From Pseudomonas cremoricolorata (lineage in GTDB: Bacteria > Pseudomonadota > Gammaproteobacteria > Pseudomonadales > Pseudomonadaceae), in contig NZ_CP009455.1 of assembly GCF_000759535.1 (NCBI RefSeq), forward strand, positions 3,410,001-3,474,000: 64,000 nucleotides of DNA, given 5' to 3'. How positions within the stretch are numbered: the stretch's first letter is position 1; each line of letters opens with the position of its first letter. Positions 16,549 to 24,722 of the stretch are shown here, piece after piece. The translations under genes and the position numbers were made by a program. The notes beneath the pieces are model-generated. The model saw only the letters and a list, made by a program, of their open reading frames with translations. It had not been told where the DNA came from and searched no databases.

Positions 16549-17655
16549 ATGATCGTGACAGTGCTGGGCGGTGGCCATGGCTGCTATGCCGCCGCCGTAG
16601 AGATGGCCGAACGCGGCCACACCACCCGTTTATGGCGCCGCGACGCCGCCGCGTTGCAGGCGCTGGCCGCTTGCGGCCACCTGGAGGTGAGCGATTACCG
16701 CGGCAGCCGCCAGGTCAGCGTCGGCGGCGAGGACGCCCAGGTGCAGTTGCACCACGAGCTGGGCCAGGCGCTGCGCGGCGCCGAGTTGATCCTGATACCG
16801 CTGCCGGCGACCAGTCATGAGGCGCTGGCGGCTCAGCTTGCGCCCCTGCTGGAAGACGGCCAGGTGGTGTTCCTGCCGCCTGGCACCTTCGGCAGTTACC
16901 TGTTCGCCAAAGCCCTGCGCGACAGCGCCAATCCGGCCGAGGTGGCCTTTGCCGAGACCGGCACCTTGCCGTACCTGGTGCGCAAGCACGGCGTCAATCA
17001 ACTGGTGATCAGCGCCTACGCCACACGCCTGCCAACGGGCGTGCTGCCGGCCAGGCTGGCGCCGCAGGCGATGGAGGTGCTCAAGCAGGCGTATCCCAGC
17101 GTCGAGCCTTGCGCAGATGCCTTGAGCGCTGCGCTGATGAACGCAGGGCCGATCATCCACCCGCCGCTGATCCTGATGAATGCCGGGCCGCTCGAACACT
17201 TCGAGGCCTGGGACATTCACCACGAAGGCACGCAGCCGGCGATCCGCCGTGTCACCAGCGCCCTGGATGCCGAACGCATGGCGCTGCGCGAGGCGCTGGG
17301 CTACGGCGCGCCGCATTTCCCCCTGGCCGACCACTACAGCGAGCAGGGCGAGCCGTGGATGTACGGCCATGGCGCCCACGGCAAGCTGACCGACAGCGGT
17401 GATTGGCGTGAGAAGATCGACCTGCACAGCCACCGCTACATGCTCGAAGACACCCGCCTGGGGCTGTCGCTGCTGGTCTCGCTCGGGCGCTGGATCGGCC
17501 TGCCGACGCCGCTGGCCTCAGGCTTGCTGGCACTGGCCAGTGCCGTCACCGGCAACGATCTCTACGCCCAGGGCCGCACCTTGGAACGTCTCGGTCTGGA
17601 CGCGCTCGACCGCGAGCAGATGCAGGCGCTGCTGATCCAGGGGCCACGGCGGTGA
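16549..17655 (+). CDS. NAD/NADP-dependent octopine/nopaline (opine) dehydrogenase family protein
   Basis: A 368-residue protein with an N-terminal Rossmann fold (TVLGGGHGCYAAAVEMAERG, residues 3-22) and the C-terminal all-helical opine dehydrogenase domain. The latter contains NAGPIIHPPLILMNAG and WDIHHEG, where the catalytic His is expected. Opine dehydrogenases join or split an amino acid and a 2-oxoacid through a secondary amine. GGAG lies upstream of ATG 16549. It overlaps the next gene by four bases (GTGA). In a rhizosphere-type Pseudomonas it may break down a plant or crown-gall opine or a conjugated amino acid; this is a guess from family and context. Confidence 0.82.
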   Translation: MIVTVLGGGHGCYAAAVEMAERGHTTRLWRRDAAALQALAACGHLEVSDYRGSRQVSVGGEDAQVQLHHELGQALRGAELILIPLPATSHEALAAQLAPLLEDGQVVFLPPGTFGSYLFAKALRDSANPAEVAFAETGTLPYLVRKHGVNQLVISAYATRLPTGVLPARLAPQAMEVLKQAYPSVEPCADALSAALMNAGPIIHPPLILMNAGPLEHFEAWDIHHEGTQPAIRRVTSALDAERMALREALGYGAPHFPLADHYSEQGEPWMYGHGAHGKLTDSGDWREKIDLHSHRYMLEDTRLGLSLLVSLGRWIGLPTPLASGLLALASAVTGNDLYAQGRTLERLGLDALDREQMQALLIQGPRR

Positions 17656-18630
17656 GCCGCGCAGCGGTGATTGCCGTCGCCGGCGCCGGGCGCATGGGCG
17701 AGGGCATTGCCCTGGCCTTCGCCCTGGCCGGGCACGCGGTGGCGTTGCTCGACCTCAAACCCCGCGAAGCGCAGGCCCAAGCGGCGTTGTGGCAACAGGC
17801 GCGCAGCAGTCTGGCCGAGCAACTGGATTGTCTTGAGGCTGCACAGTTGCTGGATGCCGAGCAGTCTCGGGCGGTGCTCGAGCGCATCGAGCAGGTCGCC
17901 TGCCAGCACAGCGGCGCAGCCCTGGCGGCCAGCAGCGTGGTGTTCGAGGCGGTGCCGGAAATCATCGAAGTCAAACGCCAGGCGCTGGGCTGGATCAGCC
18001 AACATGCCCCCGCTGAGGCGATCATCGCCTCGACGACCTCGACCTTTCTGCTCAGCGAACTGATGCCCGTGGTCAATGCGCCACAGCGGCTGCTCAACGC
18101 CCACTGGCTCAATCCGGCGCACCTCATGCCGCTGGTGGAAATCAGCCACGACCCGCAGGTCGACCTGGCGCTGTTGCAGCGCTTCGAGCAACTGCTGCAA
18201 GGGCTGGGCAAGGTCCCGGTGCGCTGCGCCATCGCGCCGGGGTATATCGTCCCGCGTTTGCAGGCGCTGGTGATGAACGAAGCGGCGCGCATGGTCGCCG
18301 AAGGTGTGGCAAGTAGCGAGGCCATCGACACTGCCGTGCGCACCGGCCTGGGCCTGCGCTTCTCGGTGCTGGGCCCGCTGGAGTTCATCGACTGGGGCGG
18401 CAACGACACCTTGGTGCATGCCTCGCGTTACCTCACCGAGCACCTGGGCGAACGCTTCGCCGCCGCCCCCCCAGGTGCTCAGCAACGCCGCCCACAAGCG
18501 CGACGGCCTGCGCGATCGCGTGGGCTTCTACGACTACCGCGAGCAAGACATCAGCGCCTACCGCGCGCAACGGATGCAGCGCTTCATCGAGCGTTTGAAG
18601 CAGGGTGGGTTGTTGCCGCGGATTGGATGA
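17652..18630 (+). pseudogene. 3-hydroxyacyl-CoA dehydrogenase family protein, frameshifted at a C7 run
   Basis: Starts at GTG 17652, overlapping the previous gene. Residues 1-270 form a complete NAD-binding domain (VIAVAGAGRMGEGIALAFAL, FEAVPEIIEVK, ASTTSTFLLSEL, NAHWLNPAHLMPLVEI) plus the start of the helical 3HCDH domain. At the seven-C run 18466-18472 the frame is lost. The family C-terminus (QVLSNAAHKRDGLRDRVGFY and on to LPRIG) continues in the +1 frame to the stop at 18628-18630. One extra C explains it. Without the shift the protein would be about 325 residues. Read through in the first frame the sequence runs nonsensically into the antitoxin gene. It may be a real mutation, phase variation or a sequencing error. 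Confidence 0.82.
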
Positions 18631-18644
18631 ACGCAGGACGGGAC

Positions 18645-18684
18645 GTTTCGTTTGTTTCGTCTATTGAGTGTTTCGTTTGTTTCG
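18645..18684 (+). promoter_or_regulatory. Two 15-bp direct repeats (GTTTCGTTTGTTTCG) before the toxin-antitoxin operon
   Basis: The same 15 bases occur at 18645-18659 and 18670-18684, 25 bp apart, about 2.4 helical turns. A TATAAC hexamer follows at 18686-18691. Iterated sites in a toxin-antitoxin promoter are the usual operators for autoregulation by the antitoxin. Confidence 0.55.
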
Positions 18685-18707
18685 AATATAACGAGGCAAT
18701 CTATTCG

Positions 18708-18722
18708 CGAGGCACTGCCTCG
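18708..18722. promoter_or_regulatory. 15-bp palindrome CGAGGCACTGCCTCG in the toxin-antitoxin leader
   Basis: A perfect 7-1-7 inverted repeat 21 bp upstream of the antitoxin start. It could be a second operator or an mRNA hairpin close to the ribosome binding site GGAG. Confidence 0.4.
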
Positions 18723-18743
18723 GTGCGTTGTTGGAGATCACTC

Positions 18744-19208
18744 ATGAACACTGCCGATTATTCACAGAGCGTCCTGCCCGATTCAAAAACCATCGGCGCT
18801 GCCGTCGAATCGAGCCGCCAGCTTGCTGCCTTCGTTTCGACTACCTTGGAAACCCAGCGAATCGAGCTGGTTGACGAGTGTCAGCAGCGTCACAGCGTTG
18901 AGCTACCGACCTTCGCGCTTAGGCTGCTGGGCGACATTCTCAGCGAGCTGGCCATGGGCAATACGGTCAAAGTCGTACCCATCCACGCCGAGCTGACTAC
19001 CCAGGAGGGCGCCGACATGCTCAACGTATCGCGCCCGCATCTGGTCAGACTGCTTGACGAAGGGGTGATACCTCACAGCAAGACCGGCACCCACCGTCGC
19101 GTTCGCTTCACTGACCTCATGGCCTACAAAGCCCAGCGTGACAGGGCCAGCCAGTCGTCCATGCAGGCCCTGGCCGCGCAAGCCCAAGAACTCGATCTGG
19201 GGTACTGA
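18744..19208 (+). CDS. Antitoxin with excisionase-like helix-turn-helix
   Basis: A 154-residue protein from ATG 18744 with GGAG nine bases upstream. The C-terminal half contains a MerR/excisionase-type DNA-binding fold (TTQEGADMLNVSRPHLVRLL, then THRRVRFTDLMAYK), the class used by antitoxins paired with PIN-domain toxins. The N-terminal half is helical and probably serves dimerisation; toxin neutralisation is expected from a C-terminal tail (DRASQSSMQALAAQAQELDL). The stop codon shares its A with the toxin start (TGATG), giving translational coupling. Tandem repeats and a palindrome in the leader are likely its operators. Confidence 0.8.
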   Translation: MNTADYSQSVLPDSKTIGAAVESSRQLAAFVSTTLETQRIELVDECQQRHSVELPTFALRLLGDILSELAMGNTVKVVPIHAELTTQEGADMLNVSRPHLVRLLDEGVIPHSKTGTHRRVRFTDLMAYKAQRDRASQSSMQALAAQAQELDLGY

Positions 19209-19783
19209 TGAGGCAGTCGCCCTTCACCGTCGTTTACGACGCTTGTGTTCTGTACCCCGCCCCGCTGCGTGATCTATTGATGCACCTGGCCTTGACCGGT
19301 GTGTATCGAGCACGCTGGTCTGAAGACATCCACGCCGAATGGACACGCAACCTGCTCAAGAACCGCCCTGAGCTCAGGCCTGAGCAACTGGCCTGGACCG
19401 TCAAATGCATGAATGATGTGATCGCTGATTCTGTGGTCAGCGACTATCAGTCGCTGATACCTGGCCTGCAGTTGCCAGACGCGGATGATCGCCACGTGCT
19501 GGCGGCTGCGATCAGATGCAACGCATCGGTCATCGTGACCTACAACCTGAAAGACTTCCCCGCAGAGGTGTTGAGAGGTTTCGAAATCGAGGCGCTGCAT
19601 CCGGATGTATTTCTGTCCGATATCTGGGATCTCGATCAGGCGGCAGTGCTGCAGGCGGCTCGGGGGCAGCGGGCGATGCTGAAGAACCCCCCTTACGCGC
19701 CGCGGCAGTTGCTGGACACATTGCTCAAGCAGCAACTGCCAGAGCTGGTGAAACGTCTATCTGACTACGAACTATTGATCTGA
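19208..19783 (+). CDS. PIN-domain toxin (VapC-like ribonuclease)
   Basis: A 191-residue PIN-domain protein. The acidic active-site residues can be seen in VVYDACVLYPAPLRD (first Asp), in the EDIHAEW segment, and in LPDADDRHVLAAAIRC (third cluster), with NLKDFP after it. It belongs to the longer PIN_3-type family rather than the short classic VapC. The predicted activity is Mg-dependent cleavage of RNA, probably tRNA or rRNA as known for the family. It is coupled to the antitoxin upstream. The pair sits between a frameshifted gene and the dioxygenase operon, a typical place for an addiction module that stabilises an accessory region. Confidence 0.8.
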   Translation: MRQSPFTVVYDACVLYPAPLRDLLMHLALTGVYRARWSEDIHAEWTRNLLKNRPELRPEQLAWTVKCMNDVIADSVVSDYQSLIPGLQLPDADDRHVLAAAIRCNASVIVTYNLKDFPAEVLRGFEIEALHPDVFLSDIWDLDQAAVLQAARGQRAMLKNPPYAPRQLLDTLLKQQLPELVKRLSDYELLI

Positions 19784-19796
19784 AGCCTCGCCCAAC

Positions 19797-20423
19797 TTAC
19801 TGCAACGGCGAAAACCCCGCCGGCAGGTACACCACCGAATTCATCTTCTGCAATTGCGGCGCGGAGTTTTCCGGGGGCCAGACGCCGTCGTGGACGGCGC
19901 GGGTGCGCACCTCGAGGCGTTGTTCCAGGGTTGCGTAGGGCCAGATGTGCAGGTAGCGCGGCACCCGGCCGCTGGTGGCGTAGAAGGCGGCGAACACCGC
20001 GGAGTAGCCTGGCGCGGTGCGTGGGCCGACCGCCTTGCGCCACCCGGCCAGGGTCGGGGCCAGGCCCGAGGGCACCAGGTCGTACTCGCGCAGTTCGTAG
20101 AACGGGCCGTGTGCGCCGGGGGCTAGCGGTTCGAGGAAGGGGAACAGACGGTAGTCGTCGATGTGCTGTTCGAGAATCCATTCACCGATGCCGAAGCCGT
20201 CGGCCGCTTCCAGCACCCGGCTGCGCTCGGCAGCCTTGATGGCCGGGCTGGCGAAGCGGCGCAGCAGCGCCACGGTGTTCTGCGGGCCGATCTCCGAGAG
20301 CCAGCAGCCGACCAGCTCCACCCCCTCCAGCGCCTCGGCCAGGGCCTGTTGCAGCCGGGGCAAGGCTTGCGCCGGGGTACGCACGCGCAGGGTGAAGCGG
20401 ATCAGTTCGTAGTCGTGTGACAT
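19797..20423 (-). CDS. NIPSNAP family protein
   Basis: A 208-residue protein made of two NIPSNAP (dimeric alpha/beta-barrel type) halves. The first starts MSHDYELIRFTLRVRTPAQA; the second starts around FYELREYDLVPSGLAPTLAG, with YLHIWPYATLEQRLEVRTRA near the end. ATG 20423 is chosen because AAGGAA lies nine bases upstream. It follows the MHS transporter on the same strand after a gap holding a REP pair, and ends the inverted dioxygenase operon. NIPSNAP proteins recur in aromatic and terpenoid degradation clusters, but no enzymatic role is established for this one. Confidence 0.78.
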   Translation of the reverse strand: MSHDYELIRFTLRVRTPAQALPRLQQALAEALEGVELVGCWLSEIGPQNTVALLRRFASPAIKAAERSRVLEAADGFGIGEWILEQHIDDYRLFPFLEPLAPGAHGPFYELREYDLVPSGLAPTLAGWRKAVGPRTAPGYSAVFAAFYATSGRVPRYLHIWPYATLEQRLEVRTRAVHDGVWPPENSAPQLQKMNSVVYLPAGFSPLQ

Positions 20424-20466
20424 GCTCAGGGTTTCCTTCATGGGCGATTTGTTTCGAGCGGTCCCC

Positions 20467-20592
20467 GTAGGAGCGGCGTCAGCCGCGATGGGCCGCAAAG
20501 CGGCCCCAATCCAGGTACGCAATATCCCGGTGTCTACGCGCTGTCTGAATTGGGCCTGCTGCGCAGGCCATCGCGGCTAAAGCCGCTCCCAC
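20467..20592. repeat. REP pair (REPIN) of Pseudomonas putida type
   Basis: GTAGGAGCGGCGTCAGCCGC at 20467-20486 is mirrored by GCGGCTAAAGCCGCTCCCAC at 20573-20592. Inside, GGCCGCAAAGCGGCC forms a further hairpin. This is the standard inverted pair of 25-35 bp REP units, sitting between the NIPSNAP and MHS genes. It may stabilise or attenuate the mRNA between them. Confidence 0.85.
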
Positions 20593-20598
20593 AGTCGA

Positions 20599-21900
20599 TC
20601 AGGACAGGTGCTCACCGGGCTTGATGGTCAGCAGGGTGAGGGTGGTGATGGCGCCCATGACGATCAGCATCACCGCCACTGGCCAGGCATCCTGATACAG
20701 GCTGAATAGCGCGGTGGCGGCCAGCGGCGCGAGGCCGCCGGAGAAGATCGAGGCCACTTCATGCCCCATGGCCATGCCGGTGTAGCGCACCTTGGCTGGG
20801 AACAGCTCGCCCATCAGCGCCGGCTGGGTGCCGATCATCGCGCCATGACAGAACGCCATGCCCAGCAGCGCCGCCAGGTACACCCAGAAGGTCGAATGGG
20901 TATCGAGCATCCAGAAGAACGGAAAGGCCAGCAACATCAACCCCACCGAACCGATGGCATACACCGTGCGCCGGCCAATCCGATCGGACAGCCAGCCCCA
21001 GAAGACGATGGTGAACGCCTCGACGATCATCGCCAGCATCACGCTGGCCAGCACCAGTTGCGTGTCCAGCCCGGTGAACTTGGCATAGGCGATGGTGAAA
21101 GCCAGGAACAGGTAGGCACTGCCGTTCTCGGCGATGCGAATGCCCATGGCTTGCAGCACTGCCTTGGGGTGCTCGCGCAGCACCTGCATGGCCGGCAGGT
21201 GCCTGGGGGCATCCTGCTGCGCCTGTTCCTCGACGAAGGCCTTGCTCTCCGGCAACTGCCGGCGAATGTACACGCCGACGCCGAAGATCAGGATGCTGGC
21301 CAGGAACGGGATGCGCCAGCCCCAGCTCATCATGTCTTCGTGGGGCAGCATCTGCACCAGGTAGAACGCGGCGGCAGACAGCACGAAGCCGCCGGAGACA
21401 CCCAACTGGCTCCAGGCAGCGAAAAAGCCCACCCGGCCCTTGGGCGCGTTTTCGCTGAGCATCAGCACGCCGCCACCCCATTCACCGCCCGAGGCCACCC
21501 CTTGCAGGATACGCAGCAGTACCAGGCAGATCGGCGCCAGGTAGCCGGCCTGTTCGAAGGTCGGCAACAGGCCCATGGCGAAAGTCGCCGCGCCCATGAT
21601 GCCCAGGGTCATCACCAGGGCGGTCTTGCGTCCGGCCTTGTCGCCGATGTGGCCGAAGATCAGCCCACCCAGCGGGCGCGCCAGAAAGCCCACGGCGAAC
21701 CCGGCGAAGGCGGCCATGGTGCCGAGCACCGGGTCGGTGCCGGCGGGGAAGAACAGCGGGCCGAAGATCAGCGCCGCCGCCGTGCCATACAGGAAGAAGT
21801 CGTACCACTCCAGGGCATTGCCCAGTGCTGAGGCGACGACGATGCGGCGCAGAGTGCGTGGGTCGGTATCGGTGCTGATGTTGGTCTGTGGATTGGACAT
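20599..21900 (-). CDS. MHS-family MFS transporter (metabolite:H+ symporter)
   Basis: A 433-residue inner-membrane protein with twelve hydrophobic segments. MHS hallmarks are ALGNALEWYDFFLYGTAAAL at TM1 and GHIGDKAGRKTALVMTLGIM in loop 2-3. The family includes ShiA, ProP, KgtP and several aromatic-acid symporters. It lies 18 bases after an OprD-type porin and downstream of the dioxygenase subunits on the same strand, so together they form an outer plus inner membrane uptake route for the dioxygenase substrate. An indolic or aromatic acid is likely. Confidence 0.88.
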   Translation of the reverse strand: MSNPQTNISTDTDPRTLRRIVVASALGNALEWYDFFLYGTAAALIFGPLFFPAGTDPVLGTMAAFAGFAVGFLARPLGGLIFGHIGDKAGRKTALVMTLGIMGAATFAMGLLPTFEQAGYLAPICLVLLRILQGVASGGEWGGGVLMLSENAPKGRVGFFAAWSQLGVSGGFVLSAAAFYLVQMLPHEDMMSWGWRIPFLASILIFGVGVYIRRQLPESKAFVEEQAQQDAPRHLPAMQVLREHPKAVLQAMGIRIAENGSAYLFLAFTIAYAKFTGLDTQLVLASVMLAMIVEAFTIVFWGWLSDRIGRRTVYAIGSVGLMLLAFPFFWMLDTHSTFWVYLAALLGMAFCHGAMIGTQPALMGELFPAKVRYTGMAMGHEVASIFSGGLAPLAATALFSLYQDAWPVAVMLIVMGAITTLTLLTIKPGEHLS

Positions 21901-21918
21901 GATTGCGCTCCGCGGCCG

Positions 21919-23163
21919 TTACCAGAATTTCCAGGTGTAGGAGGTGATGAACCGGTACTCGTCGTAGTCGTTGCCATAGCGCGTCTGTGTGCGCAGGTTT
22001 TTCAACTCCAGGCCCAGGTCCTTGAACGGGCCGCTTTGCACCACGTACGAGAGCATGATGTCGCGCTCGTTTTCCTGGTCGCGGGACAGCCCGGCGCCGC
22101 GGTCGATATCGGTGCCTTTGATATAGCGGGTGAACAGTTTGAGCCCGGGAATGCCGACAGCGGCGAAGTTGTAGCCATAGCGCACTGACCAGCTACGCTC
22201 GTCCGGGCGAATGAACGGCAGGCCCGCCCAGTTCGGCAGGTAGAACTGCGGCACGTAGCCGTTGATGGTCGGGAACACCGTGTCGCCGGTCATGCGCTGG
22301 TAGCTGGCGCCGACCATATGGCCGTTGTTTTCCAGGGTGACCAGGCCGTAGTAGGCACGGTTGTCCACCGCGCCGCCGCGTGCGGCGCCGTCCTCGCGGT
22401 TGTTGAAGTAGCCCACGTCGGTTTTCAGCAGGTAGTCGTCGGCGAAGGTCAGGCTGTGCTTGAGGCCGCCGTAGTCCTGGCGATAGATGTCGTTGAGCAC
22501 GCCATGGAAGTAGCTGGCTTGCAGGCCTGGGGTCAGCGCGTAGGTGGCGCCGACGAAGTCCAGGCCATCGCTGTCCTGGCGGTCGCTGGTGCCGAAGCGG
22601 TACAGCCGCTCGTGGTTCGATGACTCGCGGGTGACGATCGACCAGAAGCGCCCGCCGACCAGGGTCAACCGGTCGATGTCGCGCGATTCGATCACCGCGC
22701 CCTGGTAGATCGTGTCGAGCTGGCGGCTGGGGTCGTTGGAGGCGACCGGGTAGTTGGGCTTCTGGTCGCCGATCTTCACCAAGGTCTTGGCGTACTTGAG
22801 TTTCAGTGTTGCACCGGCGCGGCCATAGTCGTCGGCAGCTTTCTGCCGCGAGCGACTGAACGGCAGCGAGCCGTCATTGCCGCTGGAGTCCAGGCGCAGG
22901 GCGTACTGACCATTGAGGTCGAGGCCGAGCGCGATCGGCGTGTCGGTGTAACCGGATTCAAATTGCAGGTCGAAGCCTTGCGACCAGTTGCCGACCTTCG
23001 ACACCGGGGCGTCGGACTGGGTGAAGTTGCGGTTCAGGTACAGGTTTCTGAAATTGAGCGACAGGTGACTGTCATCCACCAGATCGGCCCAGGCGCTCAG
23101 CGGGAGCAGGGCGCCGACACTCAGGCACAGGGTTTTCGCACGTAACGGCCGTTTCGCTTGCAT
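21919..23163 (-). CDS. OprD-family outer membrane porin
   Basis: A 414-residue outer-membrane protein with a signal peptide (MQAKRPLRAKTLCLSVGALL, cleavage after AWA). The start of the mature protein (LVDDSHLSLNFRNLYLNRNF) is diagnostic of the OprD/OccD/OccK substrate-specific porins. The protein ends in an aromatic residue (TSYTWKFW), as needed for barrel assembly. RBS AGGA is in place. In this family OccK-type members take up aromatic acids such as benzoate or vanillate. Its place in the dioxygenase operon suggests uptake of the indole or aromatic substrate. Confidence 0.9.
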   Translation of the reverse strand: MQAKRPLRAKTLCLSVGALLPLSAWADLVDDSHLSLNFRNLYLNRNFTQSDAPVSKVGNWSQGFDLQFESGYTDTPIALGLDLNGQYALRLDSSGNDGSLPFSRSRQKAADDYGRAGATLKLKYAKTLVKIGDQKPNYPVASNDPSRQLDTIYQGAVIESRDIDRLTLVGGRFWSIVTRESSNHERLYRFGTSDRQDSDGLDFVGATYALTPGLQASYFHGVLNDIYRQDYGGLKHSLTFADDYLLKTDVGYFNNREDGAARGGAVDNRAYYGLVTLENNGHMVGASYQRMTGDTVFPTINGYVPQFYLPNWAGLPFIRPDERSWSVRYGYNFAAVGIPGLKLFTRYIKGTDIDRGAGLSRDQENERDIMLSYVVQSGPFKDLGLELKNLRTQTRYGNDYDEYRFITSYTWKFW

Positions 23164-23272
23164 GGGGTAGTCCTGGAAATGTGATCGGTACAGGGCATGG
23201 GCAGGGGTTCACCGGCAGCAAAGGCGTGCAGGTCTGCGCCTGCCTGTCCGTCACGTATTGTTTTTGTTGTTT

Positions 23273-24232
23273 TCAGATATCCAGCACCAGGCGCGCACTG
23301 CGCGCCCGGGAACAGCACACGACGATCTGTTCGTTGCTCTGCTTCTCCTCATCGGTCAGGTAGTGGTCACGGTGGTCGGGTTCGCCCTCCAGCACATCGC
23401 ACAGGCAGGTGCCGCACACGCCTTGCTCGCACGACACCTCCACGGCGATGCCGGCCTCGCGCAGCGCCGCCAGCAACGATTGCTCGGGCGCCACCTGAAG
23501 CGTCTTGCCGCTGCGCACGGCCTGCACCTCAAAGCCCGCCCCAGCGCTGTCGACCTCGACTTGGAAATATTCGTGGTGGATCTGCTCGGCGCTGAAACCC
23601 TGCGCGCGGGCGCCGGCAATCACCCAGTCCATGAACCCGGTCGGGCCACAGGTGTACAGGTGCGTGCCGGGGGCGGGGTCGCCCAGCACTTGGGCCAGGT
23701 CCAGGCGCTGGTCGTCGCCCTCGTCGCTGAAATGGGTGAACACGCTGGCGGCGAATGGCGCGGCCAGCAGTTCGTCGACGAACGCGCAGCGGCTGCGCGA
23801 GCGTGCCCGGTAATGCAGCTCGAAGGCCTCGCCGCGGGCGTGCAGGGTATGGGCCATGGCGATCAGCGGGGTGATGCCGATGCCGCCGCCCAGAAGGATG
23901 CTGCGCTGCGCGTCGGCCACCAGCGGGAACAGATTGCGCGGCGCGCTGATGCGCGTGAGGGCGCCAGCCTGCAACTGCACATGCACCGCCGCCGAGCCGC
24001 CGCGCGATTGCGCCTCACGCAAGACGCCAAGCCGGTAGACATTGGCCCGCGCCGGGTCGCCGCACAGCGAGTACTGGCGTACCACGCCAGGGGCTAGGTG
24101 CACATCGACATGGGCGCCTGCGGCGAAGCGCGGCAGCGCCTGGCCGTCGAGCGCCGCCAGTTCCAGCACGGCGACATCGGCGCCCTGGACCTCGCGGGTC
24201 TGGACGATGACATCGAGCAAGGCGTCGTTCAT
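23273..24232 (-). CDS. PDR/VanB-type oxidoreductase, reductase partner of the second dioxygenase copy (IacF-like)
   Basis: A 319-residue iron-sulfur flavoprotein. Order: FMN/FAD-binding barrel (RQYSLCGDP), NAD-binding domain (LLGGGIGITPLIAMAH, LYTCGPTGFMD), then a C-terminal plant-type [2Fe-2S] domain with CEQGVCGTCLCDVLEGEPDH (Cys pattern C-x4-C-x2-C plus a later Cys in VVCCSR). This order is that of phthalate dioxygenase reductase. It is the same length as IacF in this window but clearly diverged (about two thirds identical by eye), whereas the alpha and beta subunits beside it are almost identical to IacC and IacD. ATG 24232 has GAGGAA upstream, ten bases after the beta-subunit stop. Confidence 0.9.
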   Translation of the reverse strand: MNDALLDVIVQTREVQGADVAVLELAALDGQALPRFAAGAHVDVHLAPGVVRQYSLCGDPARANVYRLGVLREAQSRGGSAAVHVQLQAGALTRISAPRNLFPLVADAQRSILLGGGIGITPLIAMAHTLHARGEAFELHYRARSRSRCAFVDELLAAPFAASVFTHFSDEGDDQRLDLAQVLGDPAPGTHLYTCGPTGFMDWVIAGARAQGFSAEQIHHEYFQVEVDSAGAGFEVQAVRSGKTLQVAPEQSLLAALREAGIAVEVSCEQGVCGTCLCDVLEGEPDHRDHYLTDEEKQSNEQIVVCCSRARSARLVLDI

Positions 24233-24242
24233 CGTCAGTTCC

Positions 24243-24722
24243 TCAGAGGATGTAGCCGATACCCGCCAGGGCATCGTCACTGTTGATCAGGCTGATGACC
24301 TTGCGCTGAATCTTCAGCCCGCTTTCGCTGCGCAGCAGCGTGTAGGTCAGGTCGGCGCTGTAATGCTTGAGGCTTTCCTTGCGGAACTCGCGCACGTTCT
24401 GCGCGCAGCGCACGGTGAGCTGCTGGCCGTCTTCACCGAGGATGCGAAAGCGCGACAGCGTGCGCACGGTGCGCGGCTGCGGGCTGGTGGAAATCGACTC
24501 GCCGCCGATCAGCCGCTGCACGCGCAGCTCGCGCATGTGATGGTCGTCGTAGGCGTAGTTGAGGGTGTTCTCGTAGTCGGTTTCCTTGGGGTTGATGGGG
24601 ATGATGTAGGTGCCTTTCTCGGCCCACAGGTTGAGCCATTCGGTGTATTCACCGTGGTCGAGCATGTCGCCTTCCTGCCAGATGAAGGCGGTCACTTCGT
24701 TGAGCAGTTGCAGGTTCATCAT
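24243..24722 (-). CDS. Ring-hydroxylating dioxygenase beta subunit, second copy of IacD
   Basis: A 159-residue protein of the SnoaL/NTF2-fold beta-subunit family. It differs from IacD at 32084-32563 by a single residue in the aligned region (DGQQLTV against DGQTLTV). Start ATG 24722 overlaps the alpha-subunit stop (ATGA). The beta subunit is structural, completing the alpha3-beta3 oxygenase. Nucleotide identity with the other copy stops just after the stop codon (CTGAGGA), where the downstream genes differ. Confidence 0.9.
   Translation of the reverse strand: MMNLQLLNEVTAFIWQEGDMLDHGEYTEWLNLWAEKGTYIIPINPKETDYENTLNYAYDDHHMRELRVQRLIGGESISTSPQPRTVRTLSRFRILGEDGQQLTVRCAQNVREFRKESLKHYSADLTYTLLRSESGLKIQRKVISLINSDDALAGIGYIL

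Noticed and set aside
17652..19208. A single 518-residue fusion of a 3-hydroxyacyl-CoA dehydrogenase and an excisionase-type protein
   Set aside because: The middle part is a low-complexity Arg-rich read-through after a homopolymer frameshift. The true dehydrogenase end is in another frame, and the antitoxin has its own ATG at 18744 and ribosome binding site.
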